Positions 58,820-64,000 of a stretch of 64,000 bases of DNA are shown in pieces; the first letter of the stretch is position 1, and every line of letters begins with the position of its first letter. Made by a program: the position numbers and the translations under genes. A model generated the notes under the pieces. That model did not search any database. It was not told where the DNA came from and worked only from the letters and a program-made list of their open reading frames with translations. Origin of the DNA: UBA6055 sp965214085 (GTDB lineage Bacteria; Chloroflexota; Anaerolineae; Aggregatilineales; Phototrophicaceae). The stretch spans positions 372,001 to 436,000 of the forward strand of contig OZ243937.1 in the NCBI GenBank assembly GCA_965214085.1. The letters are read 5' to 3'.

Positions 58820-60607
58820 CTAGAACCTTATGGAATAACGATTACGCAGGATGATCGCGGCGGCGTTCAGCGTCAGCATCAGCGCCAGCAGCACAATGAT
58901 GGCGGCCGCGGCGATGTCAGCAAATTGGCTCTGTGGGCGCGCTGTCCACTGGTAAATCTGGATGGGCAAGGCGGTGAATTGCGAGAAGGGACTGCTTGGG
59001 TCGGTCACCAGGAAGGTGGCCGCGCCCACGACAATCAGCGGCGCCGTCTCCCCGACAGCGCGCGAGACGGACAAGATTGTGCCGGTCATGATGCCGGGCA
59101 GGGCGGCTGGCAGCACTTGCCTCCAGATGGTCTGCCAGCGCGTGGCGCCCAAGCCAAAAGACGCCTCGCGAATGGCGAAGGGCACGGCGCGGATGGCTTC
59201 CTGCGCATTGATGATGATGATGGGCAGAATCAAGAGCACCAGCGTTAAGCCGGCACTTATCAGCGTACGGCCGTTGGGCGAGAAACTGTTGATTCTCACG
59301 AGGCTAGCCATCAGCTGGCTGTAGGTTTCGCTGCTGATAGGCGCCGCTGCCGGCAGATCGAAACGGTAGAATTTGCCGCGCCGTTCGATGTCGTGTTCGT
59401 CGTCGGCGCGCGCTTCAACTGTATCGACAGCGATATCCAGCGCGGCTGCCAAGGAAGTCGACAGGTCGTGAACGCTGGAGTTGCCGTGCATGGTCAGGCT
59501 TGGCGTGCCGAAATGCAGGAATGTACTGACGATGCGCTCTACGGCCGGCGCATCGACGTTAGTAGACTGGCTGCTGATGACGCCATTGTCGAAGGTAACG
59601 GCGCCGTCAAATATAGGCGCGATCCGCTCAATCGCGGTTTCCACAGTCGGCGCGTCAAAGTTGGCCTGGAAGATCAAGCCGCTGGTGAAGGGCGCCAGCG
59701 CGCGCACAAATATCGCCAGCCCCAGCATGCCATAGATGATCGAAGGCACCCCGGCCAGGTTGCGCACATTGGTTTCGATCAGGCGGTTGACGAGGCCGTG
59801 CTGCGCGTATTCCTCCAGGTAAATCGCAGCGCCAACGCCGATGGGCAGCGCAGCCAGCACCACCACCGCCATTAATCCCAGCGAGCCGATCAGCGCTGTG
59901 CGGACGCCAGCCAGTGCCGGTGTGCTGGACATAGGCGTCGTCAGAAAATCGCTATCCAGCCAACTGTGAAAGCGAATGATCTTGATCCTGGCATCGTCCT
60001 GGCCTGCCCGTGTTTTGTAAGCATCGAGGATGGAGCCTTCGATCTCGGCTGCCACGGCGTCAAAGTTGAATATCGCCTCGGCAAGCGGGAAGCTGGCGAT
60101 CACTTGCTGCTCGACTACTTCTTCAAGCACCAGATTGCGCAGCGTACTGTGGTCGGCATAATCCGCCAGCAGCGCCGCTTGTTGCTCCGGGCTGATATTC
60201 TTCAATAGTTCGCCGGCAATCGCGGGGTCAACTTGCGCATCCGCAACGATCTCGGCCACGCTGGACTTGGTGAAGAGCTTGGCGTCGACTTGGCTGATCG
60301 TATCGCGGATCAGCACACGCAGCTTGCCAGCGACATTTTCAGCCAGAATATGCGCCAGCTCGTCATTGCTCAGCTCGTCCAGCGTGCGACCGCCGGCTAG
60401 GGTCTCCGGGTCGATGGTATGAACCACGCCGATCGTGCCGAAAGCCTGATTGGCGACGTTGAAAAATAGCGCCACCAAAGCCATACCGGCGACGGCAATG
60501 GAAAAGTAGTTGAAAAGCCGACCGAGTCTTCCGCGCCGGCGCCGCATTTCCAGCCGCCGGAAGAATTCCTTCTCCCCGGGCATATAGTGTTTGCCGCTGC
60601 GTGGCAT
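58820..60607 (-). CDS. pstA: Phosphate ABC transporter permease PstA with two extracytoplasmic insertions
   Basis: 595 residues, about twice the usual 280-300. TM1 is about residues 33-52. The canonical core resumes at about 230 ('GVRTALIGSLGLMAVVVLAALPIGVGAAIYLEEYA') and ends with the coupling loop 'EASFGLGATRWQTIWRQVLP' and C-terminal helices. Insert 1 (about 60-222) is helical and acidic and has no similarity I can name. Insert 2 (about 311-445) lies between later helices and includes 'FDGAVTFDNGVISSQSTNVD' and Ser-rich segments. Both should be outside the membrane on the substrate side. The start overlaps the pstC stop by one base (TGATG). Confidence 0.9.
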   Translation of the reverse strand: MPRSGKHYMPGEKEFFRRLEMRRRRGRLGRLFNYFSIAVAGMALVALFFNVANQAFGTIGVVHTIDPETLAGGRTLDELSNDELAHILAENVAGKLRVLIRDTISQVDAKLFTKSSVAEIVADAQVDPAIAGELLKNISPEQQAALLADYADHSTLRNLVLEEVVEQQVIASFPLAEAIFNFDAVAAEIEGSILDAYKTRAGQDDARIKIIRFHSWLDSDFLTTPMSSTPALAGVRTALIGSLGLMAVVVLAALPIGVGAAIYLEEYAQHGLVNRLIETNVRNLAGVPSIIYGMLGLAIFVRALAPFTSGLIFQANFDAPTVETAIERIAPIFDGAVTFDNGVISSQSTNVDAPAVERIVSTFLHFGTPSLTMHGNSSVHDLSTSLAAALDIAVDTVEARADDEHDIERRGKFYRFDLPAAAPISSETYSQLMASLVRINSFSPNGRTLISAGLTLVLLILPIIIINAQEAIRAVPFAIREASFGLGATRWQTIWRQVLPAALPGIMTGTILSVSRAVGETAPLIVVGAATFLVTDPSSPFSQFTALPIQIYQWTARPQSQFADIAAAAIIVLLALMLTLNAAAIILRNRYSIRF

Positions 60608-62670
60608 CAGTAGGTCTCCCGGAAGCGCGTGATGATGACGCGGCTGAGCGCATTCAGAACGAAGGTCATCACGAAGAGCGTCAAGCCAATGGCGAAGATG
60701 CTGTTATAGTCGATGGAATCGTAGCTGAGATCGCCGCCGCTGATGCGGGCGATATGCCCGGTCATGGTCTCGGCGGAGTCGAAGGGGCTGAAGCTCAGAT
60801 TGGGCCCGGCGCCGGCCGCGATGGCTACGATCATCGTCTCGCCGATAGCGCGCGATGTCGCGACGATAAAAGCCGCCAGGATGCCCGAGAGCGCTGCCGG
60901 AATCACGACCTTGATCACCGTCTCCAGCTTGGTCGCCCCTAATCCATAGGAGGCTTCGCGCAGCGCGTTAGGCACGGCGTACAAGGCGTCTTCGCTCATC
61001 GAGCTGACCAGCGGGATGATCAAAATGCCGACCACGATGCCCGCCGAGCCGGTATTGTAGATATTGACTACATCAATGCCGAAGACGGCGCGCAGCAGCG
61101 GCGTCATGAATGTCAGCGCGAAGTAGCCGTAAACGACCGTCGGAATGCCCGCCAAAATTTCCAGTATCGGTTTCAGCGTCTTGCGCACACGGTCGGAGGC
61201 GTATTCGCTCAGATAAATGGCCGCGCCGAGGCCCAGGGGCAGCGCCACCAACATAGCGATTGTGCTGGTCATCAGGGTGGCGTTGATCAGCGGCAGGACG
61301 CCAAACTCGCCGATGGCCGGAATCCAGTTTGTGTTGCTGAAAAATTCGACGACTGTGGGCCGGTCATTGTATTCCAGCGCCAAGCCCGCGCTATGCGGCG
61401 CGATCGTGTTTTCGCCGCGGATGCCGCGTTTGACCACGAGGCGGGGCAAGTAGCCGTCCTCGACGAAGGCACCAGCGATGCGCTGCGTCAGGGGCGAGAC
61501 TGTTGAACTGCCCGCTGTGATGATGGCGCCGGACAGTTCGGCCGGATTAAGTTCAGTTGCGCCCGTGACGCGCTGCCAGGTGTTGCGCGCCTCCGCCAGG
61601 GATGCGGCCGACGCTGGATAGTAGCCGACAGCGGTGATGATGTCGTTCACATGCTGCAGATAATAGCTGACGAATTGCGCTGCCTGCGGATGGTCGCGCA
61701 TGATGCCGGCATCGCTGTAGATAAATAGCGGGCGGGAAAGCGCATAAGCGCCGTTGGTCGCTGTTTCACTGCTGGGGGTCACGCCGTCCAGCGCTAGCAG
61801 ATTGAGGTCGTCACGGTTGTCCTGATAGTAGGCGTAACCGAAGAAGCCGATGCTGTAGGGATTGCGCTTGATGCTGCCGATCAGCTGATTGTCGTTCTCC
61901 GACATAATCGGGTCCCGAGCCAGCACGGCGGACGGGTCGCCGGCGAATACTTCCTCCACGAAGAAATCAAAGGTGCCGCTGTCTTGGCCGGGAATGACAA
62001 GGTCGATGGGCTCGTCTGGCCATTCGGCCCGCACATCCTGCCAGGTTTCCGCCGCGCCAAAAACTTGCCGCAGCTCTGCGGTGGACAGCTCGCGGGCGAA
62101 ATCATTGTCCGCGCTGACGACGATGGCCAGCGCGTCGCTGCCAACGCGAAAGGGAACCGGCGAGATGCCGACGGCGGCGCAGGCCTCAATTTCAAACTTC
62201 GTAATCCGGCGGCTCGCGTTGACAATATGCGGTCGCACTGCGCCAGATTCCGCCTCGGCCGCGCACCAGCGCTTGAACCCGCCGCCCGTGCCGAGCACGT
62301 CGATGTTGATGCGATTGTGGTGAAAAGCGACGACCTCCATCACCTCTTGGCCGATGCGGATGGCGCTGCCCGGCTGCAGCGCCTCTAAAGCCTGGCCCGA
62401 CTCTACCGTGATGACCGAGTCGTCTTCGCCGATATCGGCCAATATGGCGCGATTGGAATTGACCCACTGATCGCGGGTGAAGAATGAAATCGATTCGTTG
62501 CCCAATACGAGGATGATGCCTATCGTTACAAAGATAGAGAGCAGGCCGCAAGCGAGCAGACTCGCCTCGATGGCCATCTCGTGGGGCTTGCGGCGCCGCT
62601 TCAAGCCGAGCGAGTGCGACTTTCTCGGTAGAAGTTGACGCGTGGAAGCCATTTCGGGGTACTGCGTCAT
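60607..62670 (-). CDS. pstC: Phosphate ABC transporter permease PstC carrying a circularly permuted PstS-like domain
   Basis: 687 residues against about 320 for ordinary PstC. TM1 (about 35-57) is followed by 'ISFFTRDQW', then a small beta-rich stretch. Residues 126-370 match residues 75-311 of the neighbouring PstS ('IVNASRR', 'FRVGSDALAIVVSADNDF', 'GQDSGTFDFFVEEVF', 'SIGFFGYAYY', 'LSRPLFIYSD', 'YYPASAASLAEA'). Residues 379-406, 'SGAIITAGSSTVSPLTQRIA', match PstS 40-66, which is its N-terminus. The PstC core then restarts at 'VEFFSNTNWIPAIGEFG' (441) and continues normally to the loop 'EASYGLGATKLETVIKVVIP'. All phosphate-contact motifs (GSSTV, NASR, DSGT) are kept. A permuted receptor domain is thus fused in the permease. 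Confidence 0.9.
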   Translation of the reverse strand: MTQYPEMASTRQLLPRKSHSLGLKRRRKPHEMAIEASLLACGLLSIFVTIGIILVLGNESISFFTRDQWVNSNRAILADIGEDDSVITVESGQALEALQPGSAIRIGQEVMEVVAFHHNRINIDVLGTGGGFKRWCAAEAESGAVRPHIVNASRRITKFEIEACAAVGISPVPFRVGSDALAIVVSADNDFARELSTAELRQVFGAAETWQDVRAEWPDEPIDLVIPGQDSGTFDFFVEEVFAGDPSAVLARDPIMSENDNQLIGSIKRNPYSIGFFGYAYYQDNRDDLNLLALDGVTPSSETATNGAYALSRPLFIYSDAGIMRDHPQAAQFVSYYLQHVNDIITAVGYYPASAASLAEARNTWQRVTGATELNPAELSGAIITAGSSTVSPLTQRIAGAFVEDGYLPRLVVKRGIRGENTIAPHSAGLALEYNDRPTVVEFFSNTNWIPAIGEFGVLPLINATLMTSTIAMLVALPLGLGAAIYLSEYASDRVRKTLKPILEILAGIPTVVYGYFALTFMTPLLRAVFGIDVVNIYNTGSAGIVVGILIIPLVSSMSEDALYAVPNALREASYGLGATKLETVIKVVIPAALSGILAAFIVATSRAIGETMIVAIAAGAGPNLSFSPFDSAETMTGHIARISGGDLSYDSIDYNSIFAIGLTLFVMTFVLNALSRVIITRFRETY

Positions 62671-62721
62671 AGGATCTATGTCTTTATCGGATGACTGAAG
62701 CTGGTAGCGCGCGCAGCCAGA

Positions 62722-62752
62722 AAGGCCGTCGGCTGTTGATCCGACGACCCTT
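62722..62752 (-). terminator. Stem-loop between pstS and pstC
   Basis: CGTCGG (62727-62732) pairs with CCGACG (62741-62746), and the outer AAGG/CCTT extends the stem. There is no T-run on the minus strand, so it is more likely an attenuating or mRNA-protecting hairpin that favours pstS expression over the downstream permeases. Confidence 0.45.
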
Positions 62753-62775
62753 CTTATTGTAACTGCTATACCCCG

Positions 62776-63786
62776 CTATTCAGACGACGCTTCTTCAGCG
62801 TCTTCGTCGGCGGATGCGTCTTCCTCGACGTCTCCAATCGGCTCAAGACCGTTGGCAATCCGCCAGGCGTCAAGCGCTTCGGCGAGGGCGTCTTCCGAAG
62901 CCGGGAAATAGCCGACATCAATCACTTCTTCGTTGACCTGCGTCAAGTAGAAATTGATGAAGGCGTTCACCTGCGGCTTCTCCAGCATGATGCTGGCGTC
63001 GCTGTAGATATACAGCGGCCGCGACAGCGGATAGCTGCCGTCGTCCGTGCTCTCGGCGTTGGCTTCGATACCTTCGATATTGAGAATGTTGAGCGCGTCT
63101 TCGTTCTCAATATAGTAAGCATAGCCGAAGAAACCGACGGCGTAGGGGCTGCCGGCAATGCCTTGTACCAGCACATTGTCATCTTCCGAGAGCTGCGGGT
63201 TGGCGCTGAGGATCGGCTCTTCGTCTTCATCGAATACCGCTTCCACGAAGTAGTCGAAGGTGCCGCTGTCCGTGCCGGGGATGAAGCGTTGGATCGCTTT
63301 CGCGGGCCATTCCGCGCGCACATCGGACCAGGTGTCGGCCGTACTGAAAATCAGCGCCAGTTCCTCTAAGGTGATTTCGCTGACGAAATCGTTCTCAGCG
63401 GAAACGGTCACCGCCAGAGCGTCCGTGCCGACGCGGAATTCAATCGGGTCGCGGCCGATTTCGGCGCAGGATTCGCGCTCGCTGTCTTTGATAGCGCGGG
63501 AGGCATTGCTGATGTCGGTTTCGCCTTCGACGCAGAAGCGCTCAAAGCCGGCGCCCGAACCAATGGAGGCGATCGACGGCGCCACGCCGCCCAAATCCGT
63601 CCAGAGCTCGGCCATGCGTTCGCTCAGCGGGAAGACCGTGGAACTGCCCGCGGTGATGATTTCGCCTTCGGTATAATCCAGCGGATCTACCTCCGGCAAG
63701 CCGCCTTCGTCCGCCCAAGCGCTAGCGAGGACGAATGCGAGTACAAGCAGAATTGATGCAAGGCGTACCTTTTGCATGTGAACCAT
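62776..63786 (-). CDS. pstS: Phosphate-binding protein PstS
   Basis: 336 residues. Signal peptide with cleavage near SAWA-DE and no lipobox. The mature protein opens 'GEIITAGSSTVFPLSERMAE' (phosphate-contact GSSTV), then 'IGSGAGFERFC', 'DISNASRAIK' and 'IPGTDSGTFDYFVEAVF', all known contact blocks. It ends with an acidic tail of about 20 residues (EEDASADEDAEEASSE). It captures phosphate for the Pst channel and is first in the pstSCAB operon. Translation may start at 63786 or at the ATG at 63777; AGGAGAG lies just upstream of both. Confidence 0.95.
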   Translation of the reverse strand: MVHMQKVRLASILLVLAFVLASAWADEGGLPEVDPLDYTEGEIITAGSSTVFPLSERMAELWTDLGGVAPSIASIGSGAGFERFCVEGETDISNASRAIKDSERESCAEIGRDPIEFRVGTDALAVTVSAENDFVSEITLEELALIFSTADTWSDVRAEWPAKAIQRFIPGTDSGTFDYFVEAVFDEDEEPILSANPQLSEDDNVLVQGIAGSPYAVGFFGYAYYIENEDALNILNIEGIEANAESTDDGSYPLSRPLYIYSDASIMLEKPQVNAFINFYLTQVNEEVIDVGYFPASEDALAEALDAWRIANGLEPIGDVEEDASADEDAEEASSE

Positions 63787-63878
63787 ACTCTCCTAGTGAC
63801 TTACACAACTGCTTACAAAGGTGGGCGCGCACACATCAGGAAGTCTAGTGGAGCTCTGTTAACCGAGGTCTTTGGCAG

Positions 63879-63906
63879 TTTAATGAATCGCTATGATTTC
63901 ATTAAA
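63879..63906 (-). promoter_or_regulatory. Perfect inverted repeat upstream of pstS (candidate operator)
   Basis: TTTAATGAA (63879-63887) and TTCATTAAA (63898-63906) are exact inverses around a 10-base spacer, about 93 bases before the pstS start. The spacing puts the half-sites almost two helical turns apart, as for a dimeric regulator. It does not resemble the direct-repeat Pho box. The rest of 63787-64000 shows no gene. Confidence 0.5.
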
Positions 63907-64000
63907 TGTCCCGCGAAAATGGCGCTTGGTTGACATGCTTAAGATCCAGCAGTCCGGATGTTCAATCGGCCTGTCGGTGACTCATCGTTTTGGTGTTTTA

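Noticed and set aside
63787..64000. Canonical Pho box upstream of pstS
   Set aside because: No pair of direct CTGTCAT-like or TTAACA-like repeats with 11-base periodicity is visible. Only the inverted repeat at 63879-63906 stands out.
1..64000. tRNA, rRNA or known riboswitch
   Set aside because: I looked in the intergenic spaces for cloverleaf-like or conserved riboswitch cores and saw none. The intergenic structure is explained by repeats and terminator hairpins.

Overview
This window is bacterial chromosome of moderately high GC. I read it as Chloroflexota (Anaerolineae or Caldilineae-like, perhaps marine or host-associated). The basis is gene content: many ATPase-less ABC sugar and peptide importers, GNAT, MmgE/PrpD and enolase-superfamily enzymes, GxxExxY proteins, and intergenic spaces full of 'CACCACAGAGGCACAGAG'-type palindromic repeats. 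The phylum assignment is inference; there is no rRNA or tRNA to confirm it.

Left third (1-15.6 kb). A permease fragment enters from the left, followed by an RpiR regulator and a cysteine-synthase-like PLP enzyme. Then comes a roughly 12 kb minus-strand cluster. Transcribed from 15.6 kb down to 3.2 kb it reads: MFS exporter, ornithine-cyclodeaminase-like protein, M24/creatinase-like protein, MmgE/PrpD, enolase-superfamily enzyme, dipeptide-type solute-binding protein, two permeases, DegT aminotransferase, second MmgE/PrpD. It looks like uptake and catabolism of an unusual amino-acid-like or peptide-like compound.

15.6-22.9 kb. This island holds a sulfatase, a Baeyer-Villiger-type monooxygenase, an enolase-superfamily dehydratase and an NAD-dependent epimerase. 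Two nearly identical 359-bp inverted repeats (15792-16150 and 22411-22769) enclose it. Inside it lies a 472-bp unit with perfect 20-bp terminal inverted repeats that carries a PD-(D/E)XK-like GxxExxY gene.

22.9-43.8 kb. Three carbohydrate ABC importers (permeases plus binding protein, none with an ATPase), a family 2 glycosidase, a frameshifted Fe-ADH family gene, a broken Gfo/Idh/MocA remnant, a secreted four-repeat ABM-like protein, a Fic protein, an acyl-CoA dehydrogenase and a tandem pair of LacY-like MFS transporters. Two of the sugar operons share a 50-bp promoter/operator layout.

43.8-54.9 kb. On the minus strand: NAD kinase, a zinc-finger membrane protein, RecN, a DUF262/DUF1524 (GmrSD-like) defence protein, a small Cys-rich protein, thioredoxin reductase, and an HlyD-like adaptor with an FtsX-type permease.

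54.9-64 kb. A tandem pair of TrpX/BmpA-like (PF04392) binding proteins, then a convergent pstS-pstC-pstA-pstB phosphate operon. The most striking observation is here. PstC is 687 residues long because a second, complete PstS-like phosphate-binding domain sits between its first and second membrane segments, and the domain is circularly permuted relative to the free PstS next door. PstA is also about double length, with two extra extracytoplasmic inserts.

All domain calls are from reading motifs by eye. No database searches were run.
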